A DNA stretch of 64,000 nt from Desulfobacteraceae bacterium. GTDB taxonomy: Bacteria; Desulfobacterota; DSM-4660; Desulfatiglandales; Desulfatiglandaceae. Each line of letters opens with the position of its first letter. The first letter of the stretch is position 1. Below, piece by piece: positions 27,977 through 37,810 of the stretch. The notes beneath the pieces are model-generated. The model saw only the letters and a list, made by a program, of their open reading frames with translations. It was not told where the DNA came from and searched no databases. The DNA is taken from positions 22,445-86,444 of the forward strand of contig JAERTK010000066.1 of the NCBI GenBank assembly GCA_016844935.1, written 5' to 3'. Both the position numbers and the translations under genes were made by a program.

Positions 27977-30900
27977 TCACAGGGGAATTCTCATCGTAAC
28001 CATTATCCCCTCCCCCGGCTTGCTCTCACTGGAAATCGTGCCTCCCAGGGTCTGAGTGACCAGGTTATGCACAATGTGCATCCCCAGGCCACTCCCACCT
28101 TGAGAACGTTTGGTGGTAAAGAAAGGATCAAAAATTTTTGTCAGATCTTTTTGATTCATCCCCTTGCCATTGTCCCGGTAGGAGAGGTTAACAAATCCAT
28201 TTTCCCGGGTCGCATCAAAGAGGATTTCCCCTTTTTCCGTCTCCTCAAATCCGTGAATCAATGAATTCATGACCAGGTTTGTGATAATCTGGGAAAGGGC
28301 GCCGGGGAAGCTGTTCAATGTCAGATCATCCGGACAGTTGACGGTGATTTCGTGTCGGGTCTTTTTGAGCTTCGGCTTCAGGCTCAACAGCACATCTTCA
28401 ATATAGGCCTTGAGTTTGAACTCCCGACGTTCCCCGCTGGTTTGATCCACGGCCACCTGCTTGAAACCCTGAACAATTTTGACCGCGCCGCTCAGGTTCT
28501 TGAGAATCAGGTTGGAGGAATCGGCGGCGGTCTTTGCGTAGCTGTCCAGCTCGGAACGTTTGAGCTTTTTGCTCTCCACTTTTTTCACGAATTCCCCAGT
28601 TTTATCTTCCAGGTGGGATGCGGCGCTCACGGCGATGCCGATGGGGGTATTGATTTCATGGGCCACCCCTGCCACCAGTCCACCGATGGCGGCCATCTTC
28701 TCGGACTGGACCAGCTGATCCTGGGTCTCTTGAATGGTTTCAAGGGATTGCTTCAGTTCGGATGTTCTTTCTTCGACCGTTTCTTCAAGGGTTCCGGCAT
28801 AATCCTGTTGCTGTTTGTAAAGGTTTGCGTTTTCAAGGGAGATGGCAGCCTGGGAGCAGAGGAGCGCCAGGACCTCCAAGCGTTCTTCGGTGAAAGTCCC
28901 GGTTGCCAAGTTGTTTTCAAGATAGATGATACCGCTTAAATTCTTCTGGTGGATCAATGGGGCACATAACACCGATTTGGGCTGGTGTTGAGTGATATAA
29001 GGATCCGTTGTGAACTCCCCCTGGTGGGTTGCGTCGTCAAAAACAAGATTTTCCTTCGTCCGGGCCACATACTGGATGATGTTCCCAGGCACCTGGGGAG
29101 CGGTTTCGATGGGGATGGACTGAAGCACCTGAACCTTCTCCTCATGGATATGCCCTTCGGCCTCAATCCGGAAATTCCCGGTTGATTTCAGGATCAGGCA
29201 TCCCTTTTCAGCGCCCGCATTTTCAAGGATGATCCGCATCATGCGGGAGAGGAGTTTTTCAATCTCGATTTCTCCTGATATCACCTGCGAGGCTTTCATG
29301 ACGGAAGCCAGATCGAGCTGTTCGCTTTTGACCGGACCGGTGCTGGTGGAAGTTTTTGAGGGGTCGGCTTTCGCGTGCTTTTCCATCATGTCATCCTCCA
29401 GTGGTTGGTCCAGGGCATCCGCCAGAAGTTCCGGATAGTTTTGATCCAGATGATCCACTTTTGCTTTGGCGCCCCAGTGGTCATAGCAGTACCGGGCTTG
29501 TCTCATGTATTTTCGCGCTGTTTCGGTCTCCCCCTTTGTCTGATAAAATTTCGCTGCCAGTTCATTGGCCAGAGCTTCCTCCTGGATGTACAGGTTTTCT
29601 TTGGCACCAGCGATGGCCTGGTCGTACAGGCCTTTCGCTTCTTCATCTTTGCCCAGTACCCTCGCCTTTTCGGCTTCCACCAGCTGCCATTTGTGGAGAT
29701 GGTTCATAGGCGCGTGATGCGCCCATTTTTTCATTTTTTTCTGGTTTTTAGCGACTTTTCGAAGGCCAGACTTTCGCTTGGTTCTTGGTATTTCGGAAAA
29801 AAACGCCAATTGGGCCAACGAATCGTAGAAATGGAAAATAGGGATCGTTATTATAGAAATGTGGCCATGCGATACCTTTTCTGCACTCGCTACATTTTCG
29901 ATTGCTTTAGCGTATTCTTGAAATAAATAACAAAGGATAAGTTTATCTAAGTGCAGTCCAAATATTCCACCTGTATCATTTTCATTTTGATAAGTTTCAA
30001 GCAATTTTTTTTCATTGCTAACATCACCCGTTACATTTACAGGATTTTCGCTGTAGCCTCTCAAGTTTGATATTTTTTGCCAGGTTTCTTGACTATAGTT
30101 AAAACATGTTTTTTGTTTTAACGCTTTGTTTACATTGAAGCAATTTATTATCCGTTGTTCTACTTGTGATAATTCTTCACCAGCAAAAAAGGAAAAATAT
30201 GAGTAGAAATATTTGCTAAGGGTACCATATTCGAAATCTCCGGTTTCAAGCCCTTTCTGAAATCCTATCTCGAACGGTTCTAATGTTTCCCTTAAGTGTT
30301 TTTTCCAGTGTTTAATGCAAGCATTGAAAACATATAGCGTCTTCGCTTCACAAGATTTAGCATTGTGTTTCCCTGATAAGCGAAATGCCAGTTTCCCAAA
30401 TTCGAAACCGGATTTTATATCCCCGGTGACTCCACAGAGAATCAATCCATATCCGTTATAGAAAAGAATTGAATTTGGAATATTACCGTGTTTAATTGAT
30501 ACATTTAAACCTTTAAAAATAATCAACGGTAGCATCTGGGGGGCTGCAAAATATACAGAGATGCTCATACTCGTGAGAATACGCATTTGAGCAAGATGAT
30601 AAGGATCAGTCATTTCCGGTAGGTTTATTAAATCATCCGAGCTTTTTCCAATTAAAGCGAATTTTGTTCGGAGATATGCAACTAGAACATGTAATTTCTT
30701 CGGTTTTTGTGGAAAGCTAACGCCCAAAAGCCTTAAGACATGGAGACCACATTGCACAGAATCCATTAGTTTATGTTGGGACATAAAGGCGCGAATCTTC
30801 GTTTCATAAACATTTATCTTGTCCAGTATTGTTTTAGAATTCCGTAAAACTGCTTCAATCCGCTTCTCCATCTCCTTGAAACTTCCGCAGAGATAGGCAG

Positions 30901-33343
30901 ATTCTACAGCTTCCTCATGAAGAGATAAAGTTAGTTCATACTGCATCTCCCATCCATTTTCCTGAAACAGACTGATGCCGGATTTCAGGTAATCAAAAGC
31001 CGGTTCAAACGCCGCGGACAACTTGGCCTTTTTACCGGCAACCAGATTCAGTTCCGCCAGCTTTTCTTTTTCCATTTTCACCGTCATCAGTTCAGAACCC
31101 AGATTGAGCTGATCAACAATGGCAAAAATTTGCTCCTCAAGTTGATCTTCCGAAATGGTTTTCAGCATCTCCCGGCCGATCCTGAGATGCACTTCCGATT
31201 TCTCTTTTTCTTCAATCAGCGAATAGGCGGCCTGCTGCACCCGGTCGTGCAGGAAACCGTACAAGGGAAATGGTTCACCATGACCGGCATCGCTTTCAGA
31301 TGTAACCGGTTGTAACGGCTTAGTAACATATTTGTAGGCATCATCCATGGGCAGCACCAGTTCCGCCTGCAAGGCCTCGAACAAGTCATCTGCTGTCTTT
31401 TGAACCGTTTTACCATAAACAGTGGAGAGGATATTCAGATCGAATTGATTTCCGATACAGGCGGCAAGGCTTAAAAGATGGCTGGTATTTTCTGATAATC
31501 CGCGAATTCTACCGATCATCAGATCAACCACATTGTCCGTAATATCAGCTTGTCTGATTTTCAACTCATCCCACTGCCAGATGCCTTTTTCCGCGCTGAA
31601 TTCAATCAAACCATCTCGGTGAAGAGAATGGATGAACTGGTTCAAAAAGAAGGGATTGCCGAGGGTCTTTTCAAAACACATCCGGGCCAAGAGCTTGGAC
31701 CGTTCCGGGTCGCAGGAAAGGGTCTCAGACAGGATCTGGTTCACATGGTTTTCTTTCAGCTGTTCCAGTTGAACGGTTTCTACTTCCGCTCCGCTTTTAT
31801 GAATTTCTTCCATTGCAAAGGTCAACGGATGTGCCGCATCCACTTCATTATCCCGGTAAGCGCCGATCAAGAAGAGATACTCGGTCTGAACAGTGATGAA
31901 CATCTCAATCAGTTTAAGAGATGCGGCATCCGCCCACTGAAGATCATCCAGAAAAATAACCAGGGGGTGATCTTGGGCGGCAAAGGTCTTGATGAAATTT
32001 TCAAAAACATAGTTGAAGCGGTTGATGTTCTCCATCGGTCCCACGGTGGGGATTGCGGGCTGGGGGCCGATGATCAGTTCCAGCTCGGGGATAACCTCGA
32101 TCATCACTCGGCCGTTGGGGCCCAGGGCCTTTAACAGCTTTTCCTTCCAAATGGATACTTCCGCATCACTTTCCGCCAGAATCTGCCGAATCAATTCCTG
32201 AAAGGCGTGAATCAAGGGGACGTAAGGGACACTTTTTTTGAGTTGGTCGAATTTTCCCGAGATGAAATATCGTTTTTGATCTGTCACGGGGCTTTTCAGA
32301 ATGGCGCTTTGCACTTCACGCACCAGGGCCGATTTTCCGATGCCCGCCGGACCCGTTACCAACACCATTTTGCAGGCGCCGACACTCGCCTGTTCAAAAC
32401 CCTTGAGCAGCGTTTCAATCTCCGTTTCCCGGCCATAGAGTTTCTGGGGAATTTGGAGGCGGTCCGAAATATCCTTTTGTGCGATTTCAAATGAACCGAT
32501 GCGACCGGATGCCGAAAACCGATCTGAACACTCTTTGAGATCCCGCATAATCCCCAAAGCACTCTGATACCGGCCCTCGGCATCTTTGGCCATGAGTTTG
32601 AAAATGATGTCCGACAAAACGGGGGGGATATCTTCGTTTCTTTCATGGGGCGGTTCCGGCATCAACGCCATGTGGGCATGGACCAGTTCCAGGGGATCGC
32701 TAGCGTCAAAAGGAAGCCGGCCGGTAAACAGCTCATACAGGGTGACCCCAAGGGAATAGAAGTCCGTGCGCCAGTCCACCATGCGGTTCATGCGGCCGGT
32801 CTGCTCGGGGGACATGTAAGGGAGGGTAGCGGTCATGAGCATGGCGGTTTCAACGGTAGGGGTTTCGCGGGAGATGATGCTTGCCGAACTGAAATCGATG
32901 AGCCTCAAGTCGCCGTTTTCGGGGTTAACCAAAATGTTGGCGGGTTTGATATCTTTGTGGATGATATTTTCCTGATAGATTTCCCCAAGGGCAGAAGCAG
33001 TCTTGACGGCGATATCCAAAAGCTGTTTCAAATCGAAGGGGCCGGAGCTGAGCAGGTTTCTGAGATCCACACCGCCCACATCTTCCATCACCAGGTACGG
33101 CCGATGGTCGTATGAAAACAGATCCAGCGCTTGGATCACATGCTTTGCCGTCTCCTGTTTCAGGGAATTCAGAACATGGTATTCATGCCGGTATCGGGCC
33201 ACCTCATTGGGGGATGGGTGGGCGGTTGCGGTGGTTTTGAAAACTACCGGCTGATTGTCATGTTTTCTTACAGCGCGAAAAACATGGGTGTTTGTTCCTT
33301 CGTATAATGTACCAACCCTAGAAAAATCTGATAATTGCGACAT
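27977..33343 (-). CDS. Ser/Thr kinase-STAND ATPase-TPR-GAF-histidine kinase (copy B)
   Basis: Paralogue of copy A, 1788 residues. Kinase: Lys36, HKD at 129-131, DFS at 150-152, SPE at 178-180. STAND ATPase: Walker A GPAGIGKS at 331-338 and Walker B LVIFLDDLQWAD at 461-472. A helical region, GAF domain, HisKA (GVAHEINTPIG) and HATPase follow. The kinase, ATPase, GAF and histidine-kinase parts are almost identical to copy A. The helical middle (roughly residues 830-1260) is only about half identical and more AT-rich. This pattern suggests recent duplication or conversion of the catalytic ends with divergence of the presumed sensing region. The start is fixed by the matching N-terminus of copy A and an AGGGTGAC ribosome site. 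Confidence 0.9.
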   Translation of the reverse strand: MSQLSDFSRVGTLYEGTNTHVFRAVRKHDNQPVVFKTTATAHPSPNEVARYRHEYHVLNSLKQETAKHVIQALDLFSYDHRPYLVMEDVGGVDLRNLLSSGPFDLKQLLDIAVKTASALGEIYQENIIHKDIKPANILVNPENGDLRLIDFSSASIISRETPTVETAMLMTATLPYMSPEQTGRMNRMVDWRTDFYSLGVTLYELFTGRLPFDASDPLELVHAHMALMPEPPHERNEDIPPVLSDIIFKLMAKDAEGRYQSALGIMRDLKECSDRFSASGRIGSFEIAQKDISDRLQIPQKLYGRETEIETLLKGFEQASVGACKMVLVTGPAGIGKSALVREVQSAILKSPVTDQKRYFISGKFDQLKKSVPYVPLIHAFQELIRQILAESDAEVSIWKEKLLKALGPNGRVMIEVIPELELIIGPQPAIPTVGPMENINRFNYVFENFIKTFAAQDHPLVIFLDDLQWADAASLKLIEMFITVQTEYLFLIGAYRDNEVDAAHPLTFAMEEIHKSGAEVETVQLEQLKENHVNQILSETLSCDPERSKLLARMCFEKTLGNPFFLNQFIHSLHRDGLIEFSAEKGIWQWDELKIRQADITDNVVDLMIGRIRGLSENTSHLLSLAACIGNQFDLNILSTVYGKTVQKTADDLFEALQAELVLPMDDAYKYVTKPLQPVTSESDAGHGEPFPLYGFLHDRVQQAAYSLIEEKEKSEVHLRIGREMLKTISEDQLEEQIFAIVDQLNLGSELMTVKMEKEKLAELNLVAGKKAKLSAAFEPAFDYLKSGISLFQENGWEMQYELTLSLHEEAVESAYLCGSFKEMEKRIEAVLRNSKTILDKINVYETKIRAFMSQHKLMDSVQCGLHVLRLLGVSFPQKPKKLHVLVAYLRTKFALIGKSSDDLINLPEMTDPYHLAQMRILTSMSISVYFAAPQMLPLIIFKGLNVSIKHGNIPNSILFYNGYGLILCGVTGDIKSGFEFGKLAFRLSGKHNAKSCEAKTLYVFNACIKHWKKHLRETLEPFEIGFQKGLETGDFEYGTLSKYFYSYFSFFAGEELSQVEQRIINCFNVNKALKQKTCFNYSQETWQKISNLRGYSENPVNVTGDVSNEKKLLETYQNENDTGGIFGLHLDKLILCYLFQEYAKAIENVASAEKVSHGHISIITIPIFHFYDSLAQLAFFSEIPRTKRKSGLRKVAKNQKKMKKWAHHAPMNHLHKWQLVEAEKARVLGKDEEAKGLYDQAIAGAKENLYIQEEALANELAAKFYQTKGETETARKYMRQARYCYDHWGAKAKVDHLDQNYPELLADALDQPLEDDMMEKHAKADPSKTSTSTGPVKSEQLDLASVMKASQVISGEIEIEKLLSRMMRIILENAGAEKGCLILKSTGNFRIEAEGHIHEEKVQVLQSIPIETAPQVPGNIIQYVARTKENLVFDDATHQGEFTTDPYITQHQPKSVLCAPLIHQKNLSGIIYLENNLATGTFTEERLEVLALLCSQAAISLENANLYKQQQDYAGTLEETVEERTSELKQSLETIQETQDQLVQSEKMAAIGGLVAGVAHEINTPIGIAVSAASHLEDKTGEFVKKVESKKLKRSELDSYAKTAADSSNLILKNLSGAVKIVQGFKQVAVDQTSGERREFKLKAYIEDVLLSLKPKLKKTRHEITVNCPDDLTLNSFPGALSQIITNLVMNSLIHGFEETEKGEILFDATRENGFVNLSYRDNGKGMNQKDLTKIFDPFFTTKRSQGGSGLGMHIVHNLVTQTLGGTISSESKPGEGIMVTMRIPL

Positions 33344-33380
33344 CTGTCACCCTGCTCTTATAATGTCCGGTTTCCTGGTT

Positions 33381-33668
33381 GTCCTGTAGGGACAACCGAT
33401 AATAGCCCGGCAATTTATTGCCGGGTTTTGGTCAATTTATTGACCCGGGTTTGCAATTCATTGTCGAAATTGTTAAATGCGGTTTTGAAAATCCCATCGG
33501 AGCGACAGAAGGAAACATTGGACTCGAATCTGGCCATCAAATTTTCCATGACCCGGTTTCAGACCCGCTATTTTCAAGATCTCTGCCGTCCCTACGGGAC
33601 TAATGTCCTTTGCTTGCGTTTATCCCGGCAATGAATTGCCGGGCTATTATCTCCCGTCCCTACGGAAC
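33381..33668. repeat. Composite REP-like element 4
   Basis: A (33381-33393), B (33406-33425), an extra degenerate B-like segment near 33442-33470, a worn A near 33492-33504, A (33588-33600), B (33624-33643) and A (33656-33668). It is about 40 bp longer than elements 2 and 3 because of the extra segment. It fills most of the 382 bp between kinase B and the transposase gene; no CDS was seen there. Confidence 0.82.
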
Positions 33669-33725
33669 TGATTCTCTACCTGAAACCACCGCCGGAATTT
33701 CAACCCATTCACCACACGGATTATT

Positions 33726-34178
33726 TCAAACCCACATATATCGTTCATCATAAACAACCTCGTTTTTCTTCAAAAAACCAATGAATTCATTTTTAAACGA
33801 TTTATGTCGATGATGAACAGGCTGGTTTTGGATATAGCGGATGGTATCCTGTAAAATTGAAATACTGACGCTGAACGCGCCATAACCCTTTTGCCATGAA
33901 AAAGGGTTCGAGGTCTTAAAAGTGTCATTGATCCATTTTGAGGAATTCCCCTTAATGCTTTGAATCGCTTTGGATATGGATAGGGTGGCAGGCAAGGATA
34001 AGAGAACGTGAACATGATCCGGCATACCCCCTACCACCAGAGCCTTCATATTGTTTTGCCTTACAACACCGCCCATATAGGACCATAAACGATCTTGTAT
34101 TTCAGGAACGATCAAGGGAAGGCGTTCTTTCGTGCTGAAAATATAATGAATGTAAAGGCTGGTATAGGTGTTTCCCAC
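33726..34178 (-). CDS. REP-associated (RAYT) IS200-like Y1 transposase
   Basis: A 150-residue Y1/HuH single-strand transposase. The HuH motif is PDHVHV (His-Val-His around residues 55-57) and the catalytic tyrosine is in TIRYIQNQPVHHRHK near the C-terminus. The N-terminus GNTYTSLYIHYIFSTK is typical of this family. The GTG at 34178 is chosen because AAAGGA lies 7 bases upstream and it gives the usual N-terminus; the frame opens at a TTG at 34196. The gene is bracketed by forward 45-bp REP-like units (33624-33668 and 34192-34236), as expected of a RAYT that acts on such hairpins. It looks intact. Confidence 0.88.
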   Translation of the reverse strand: MGNTYTSLYIHYIFSTKERLPLIVPEIQDRLWSYMGGVVRQNNMKALVVGGMPDHVHVLLSLPATLSISKAIQSIKGNSSKWINDTFKTSNPFSWQKGYGAFSVSISILQDTIRYIQNQPVHHRHKSFKNEFIGFLKKNEVVYDERYMWV

Positions 34179-34191
34179 TGGTGATTCCTTT

Positions 34192-34358
34192 TCCAACGAT
34201 AAATTGTCAGACTATTATCTATCGTCCCGATGGGACTAAAACATTCGCGGGCACATCAAAGCCCGGCAATGAATTGCCGGGCTATTTTCTATCGCCCCAA
34301 TGGGGCTCATGCAGTCCCATCGGGACGGCAGATAATAGCCTGGGGTTTCAACCCCAGG
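34192..34358. repeat. REP-like cluster 5, three 45-bp units
   Basis: A worn forward unit (B-like from 34192, A GTCCC-GAT-GGGAC 34224-34236), an intact forward unit (B 34262-34281, A GCCCC-AAT-GGGGC 34294-34306) and a reverse unit (A GTCCC-ATC-GGGAC 34314-34326, B 34339-34358). The last B reads CCTGGGGTT-TC-AACCCCAGG, a different sequence with the same 20-bp palindrome and position. Several arms show paired changes. Confidence 0.85.
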
Positions 34359-34359
34359 T

Positions 34360-35646
34360 TCAAAAAAGCCGACCTCTCAATTGGGTTCCCAAAATGAAGT
34401 GAACCGGTGTTTCACCGACCATCAAATCTTCTTCTAAACCGGTGTTCACCACCAGCACCCGGTGGGGCCTATAAGCGTCAATAAAGCTCCGCAATGACCG
34501 GCTCACCTTGGGCTTTTTCATTTGCGCAGCCTTGACTTCCACCGCCATCAGCCGACCCTCACTGACCACCACAAAATCGACCTCGGCCTGAGAAGAACTG
34601 CGCCAGAAATAGATGGCATCCAGCAAAGGGTTCGTATATTTACAAAGTTCCGTAAAAACAAGATTTTCCATCAGTTTTCCCATGTCGGATCGATCCTCGG
34701 GAGGTATGAAACCTCCGAAAAGAGCGTTCCGTAAGCCGTTGTCCATGAAAAAAATTTTGGGCCTCGATGTAATTTCAGCCCGTTTCCCACCCACATATGG
34801 TCGCACCAGTTGGATAATATGACTCTCCTCCAAAATGCTCAAATACTGCGCAACCGTGTTCACGCTGATGCCGAGGACTTCCGCCAGGTTGGAAAAATTG
34901 GCCAGATCTCCAATTTGAGAAGCCGCCAAGCCCAAGAGCCGGCGAAAGGCCTGCGGGTTTTTGATACGGTACAGATCCGAAGCATCCCGCAAGATAAAAG
35001 CCTCTACCAACCGGTTCAAGACAGACTGTTTCTCCCGGGACAGATAAACTTCCGGGTATCCCCCCCACAGCAGCAGTTCTTCCCAGATACGCCCTTCTTT
35101 TACAGCTTGAACTGCAGGCGCAAGATGTTCGGGCCGAACCTCTTCAAAAGAAAATGGAAGAATCAGGTGACGTTCCGCCCTTCCCGCCAGAGACTCCCGT
35201 GTTTTTGCACGAAGATGGAAGCTGGACGAACCGGTTGCCACGATGGGCTTATGGATCCTCAGATCCGCAAGCCCTTTCAGAAATAACCCCGCCTCCTCAA
35301 GATGTTGAACCTCGTCCAGAAAAAAGCCGGCGGCAACCGGTGCAATTTTTTCCACCTCATGGAGAAAAAGAGCTGGAGATGCAGCGAGTTCCCGCAGGGA
35401 AGGCTCTTCACAGTTGATGTAGAAATACGGGTCTGGCAGTTGGTTTATGAGTCTCCAGATCAGTGTGGATTTCCCGCTCTGGCGTGGCCCGATGAGCAAC
35501 GTAACCCGATCGGCTTTTAAAGATGGGGTTTGAAGGCGTGGAATAAAGGATTCAGGGATGAATTTTTCCGTACATTCAGGCCATTTCCCTGAATCCGTGA
35601 TCCAGGGGTTGAGCCGGAGAAGTACCTGGTAAGTGTGTTGGTCCAT
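34360..35646 (-). CDS. AAA_14/DUF4143 ATP-binding protein
   Basis: A 428-residue ATPase of the AAA_14 plus DUF4143 family, widespread and of unclear function, often mobile and resembling toxin or defence-island genes. Walker A is LLIGPRQSGKST, Walker B lies in AAGFFLDEVQHLEE, and the arginine-rich sensor region is IVATGSSSFHL. A winged-helix segment (LANFSNLAEVLGISVNTVAQYLSILEE, quoted only by its ends) precedes DUF4143, which ends in a PD-(D/E)XK-like core: AEVDFVVVSEGRLMAVEVKA. The ATG at 35646 is preferred to a TTG at 35682. Its stop is two bases from the last REP-like palindrome. Confidence 0.8.
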   Translation of the reverse strand: MDQHTYQVLLRLNPWITDSGKWPECTEKFIPESFIPRLQTPSLKADRVTLLIGPRQSGKSTLIWRLINQLPDPYFYINCEEPSLRELAASPALFLHEVEKIAPVAAGFFLDEVQHLEEAGLFLKGLADLRIHKPIVATGSSSFHLRAKTRESLAGRAERHLILPFSFEEVRPEHLAPAVQAVKEGRIWEELLLWGGYPEVYLSREKQSVLNRLVEAFILRDASDLYRIKNPQAFRRLLGLAASQIGDLANFSNLAEVLGISVNTVAQYLSILEESHIIQLVRPYVGGKRAEITSRPKIFFMDNGLRNALFGGFIPPEDRSDMGKLMENLVFTELCKYTNPLLDAIYFWRSSSQAEVDFVVVSEGRLMAVEVKAAQMKKPKVSRSLRSFIDAYRPHRVLVVNTGLEEDLMVGETPVHFILGTQLRGRLF

Positions 35647-35773
35647 GGTTCGAAGCCTAACACCCGTTCCAGGAGCTGTCAATCCATTTTCAGATGGTTA
35701 ACTTGCATCGCTAGACAAAAACAACCCCGGTAATTTTCAGGGAAAATCTTACCGAATTTTGAGATAATACTGA

Positions 35774-35807
35774 AAACGGCCGTCCTTCGTGAGAAAGACG
35801 GCCGTTT
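35774..35807 (-). terminator. Intrinsic terminator of htpG
   Basis: Inverted repeat AAACGGCCGTC (35774-35784) and GACGGCCGTTT (35797-35807), an 11-bp GC-rich stem with a 12-base loop, 26 bp after the htpG stop. On the minus strand it ends in TTTT. Confidence 0.62.
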
Positions 35808-35833
35808 GATAAAGGGAAATAAAGGTTGGGAGG

Positions 35834-37762
35834 TTAGATGGCGCCGGTCAGCAGTTCGCCCACCTGTTTGTTGAAACGGGACGGGTTGTCTATTTTTCCG
35901 CCTTCGCCGATGACCGCCATATCAAAGAGGAGCTGACTGTAGTCTTTCAATCGAATATCTCTTCTGTCCTTTTCAAAAAGCTCCTTCATCTTTAAAACAG
36001 CGGGATGATCCGCATTCAGTTCCAGGACCCGTTTGGTGTCGGGAGCGTCTTGGCCGGTGGCTTTCATGATTTTTTCCATGTAGGCACTCATCTCCCCTTC
36101 ATCACTGGAAAGACATGCCACCGAATCCTTGAGGTGCGTTGACGGGCGGACCTCTTTGATCTTGTCCGTCAGTTCGGTTTTGATGAATTCAAAAAGAGAA
36201 CCCAGGTCTTTTGTTTCTTTCTTTTCCTTTTCGTCATCAATCTTCAAATCCCCTTTTTCAGCGCTCACCAGCGATTTTTTCTCGTATTCCGTGAGCGCCT
36301 GTACCACCCATTCGTCGATGGGGTCGCTCATGAGAAGTACTTCGTAATCCTTGTCTTTGAGCTTCTCCAGGTGCGGGCTGTTGATGAGGGTAGCCATGTT
36401 TTCCCCGGTAATATAGTAGATCTCTTTCTGATCCGGTTTCATGCGGATCACGTAATCCTTGAGGGAAACATATTTTCCGTCCGACTGGGTGGTCTTGTAC
36501 CGTGCCAGATCCGCAATCTTGTCCTTGTTTTCAAAATCAGAATGGATGCCCTCTTTAATCACCATACCGAAGGCATCGAAGAATTTTTCATACTTTTCCT
36601 TGTCCATATCCGCCAGATGATTCAGGACGTTTTTGATGATATTTTTGCGGATATTGCGCACCATCTTGTCCTGCTGGAGGATTTCACGGCTCACATTTAA
36701 GTTCAGGTCCATGGCGTCCACCACACCCTTGATGAACCGCAGGTAATCGGGGATCAGGTCTTTGCAGTTGTCCATGATGAAAACCCTGCGGGAAAACAAC
36801 CTGATGCCGTGCTTCCGTTCCACGTTGAAAAAATCAAAAGGTGCCTTTTCAGGTACAAACAACAACATGGTGTATTCGACCACCCCTTCCAGTTTCACGT
36901 GGATATGGGAAAGGGGATCATTCCAGTCGTGGCTGATATGTTTATAAAACTCGTTGTACTCTTCTTCCTTGATTTCGCTTTTAGAGCGGGTCCAGATAGC
37001 CTTCATGGAGTTGAGGGTTTCATCTCCGCGCACAGCCCTGGTGGTGGCAACGGCTTTGCCGTCCTTGTCCTTCACCTGTTCCGCTTCGGGAATATCTTCT
37101 GTTTTGTCCACTTCCATCAAAATGGGATACCGAACGAAATCCGAATGTTTCTTTACCGTTTGGCGAATCACCCATTCATCGGTGTAATTACCGTCGTCCT
37201 TCTCCTCCGGGTCCTTCAATTCGAGCAGGATGGTGGTGCCGCGGCCCTCTTTTTCGACCTCTTCAATGGTATAGGAACCATCCCCCTTTGAGATCCACCG
37301 CACTGCCGTATCCGAACCGGCCGCTTTGGTGGTAAGGGTCACTTTATCGGCCACGATGAAGGCGCTGTAAAACCCGACCCCGAACTTTCCGATGAGATCC
37401 GGGGCCAGTGCATCCGCTTTTTTTGAATTTTCAAGGGCTTCCAGAAACGCGGAAGTCCCGCTCTTGGCGATGGTACCGATATTCTCCATGACTTCTTCGT
37501 AGGTCATACCGACGCCGTTGTCCATCACTTCGAGGGTCTTTTTTTCCTTATGGGGGGTGATCCGGATAAAAAATTCCGTGTCATTTCCCAGGATGTCCGC
37601 ATCGGTCTGGGCTTTGAAGCGCAGCCGGTCAATGGCATCCGATGAATTGGAAATCAATTCCCTCAAAAAGATATCCCGGTTGGAATACAAAGAATTGATA
37701 ATGAGATTGAGTATCTGCTGGATTTCCGTCTTAAATTGGTGGGTCTCCTGTTTTCCTGCCAT
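35834..37762 (-). CDS. htpG: Molecular chaperone HtpG (Hsp90)
   Basis: Cytoplasmic ATP-dependent Hsp90 chaperone, 642 residues, normal length. The N-terminal GHKL ATPase shows [26 protein letters not shown] and [11 protein letters not shown]. The middle domain has [15 protein letters not shown] [14 protein letters not shown] and the catalytic-loop arginine region. The C-terminal dimerisation domain ends at LLTGAI; no MEEVD tail, as usual in bacteria. The ATG has GAGGAGATA upstream. A heat-shock-type promoter lies 50-75 bp before the start and a terminator follows, so it is a single-gene unit. Confidence 0.97.
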   Translation of the reverse strand: MAGKQETHQFKTEIQQILNLIINSLYSNRDIFLRELISNSSDAIDRLRFKAQTDADILGNDTEFFIRITPHKEKKTLEVMDNGVGMTYEEVMENIGTIAKSGTSAFLEALENSKKADALAPDLIGKFGVGFYSAFIVADKVTLTTKAAGSDTAVRWISKGDGSYTIEEVEKEGRGTTILLELKDPEEKDDGNYTDEWVIRQTVKKHSDFVRYPILMEVDKTEDIPEAEQVKDKDGKAVATTRAVRGDETLNSMKAIWTRSKSEIKEEEYNEFYKHISHDWNDPLSHIHVKLEGVVEYTMLLFVPEKAPFDFFNVERKHGIRLFSRRVFIMDNCKDLIPDYLRFIKGVVDAMDLNLNVSREILQQDKMVRNIRKNIIKNVLNHLADMDKEKYEKFFDAFGMVIKEGIHSDFENKDKIADLARYKTTQSDGKYVSLKDYVIRMKPDQKEIYYITGENMATLINSPHLEKLKDKDYEVLLMSDPIDEWVVQALTEYEKKSLVSAEKGDLKIDDEKEKKETKDLGSLFEFIKTELTDKIKEVRPSTHLKDSVACLSSDEGEMSAYMEKIMKATGQDAPDTKRVLELNADHPAVLKMKELFEKDRRDIRLKDYSQLLFDMAVIGEGGKIDNPSRFNKQVGELLTGAI

Positions 37763-37810
37763 ATTATCTCCTCACTTCCGGTTTATGTGTTCTTGAAAAA
37801 ATTACCCTAA

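Noticed and set aside
25553..34358. CRISPR array
   Set aside because: Repeats are palindromic, in both orientations and irregularly placed, without uniform spacers; no cas genes are present.
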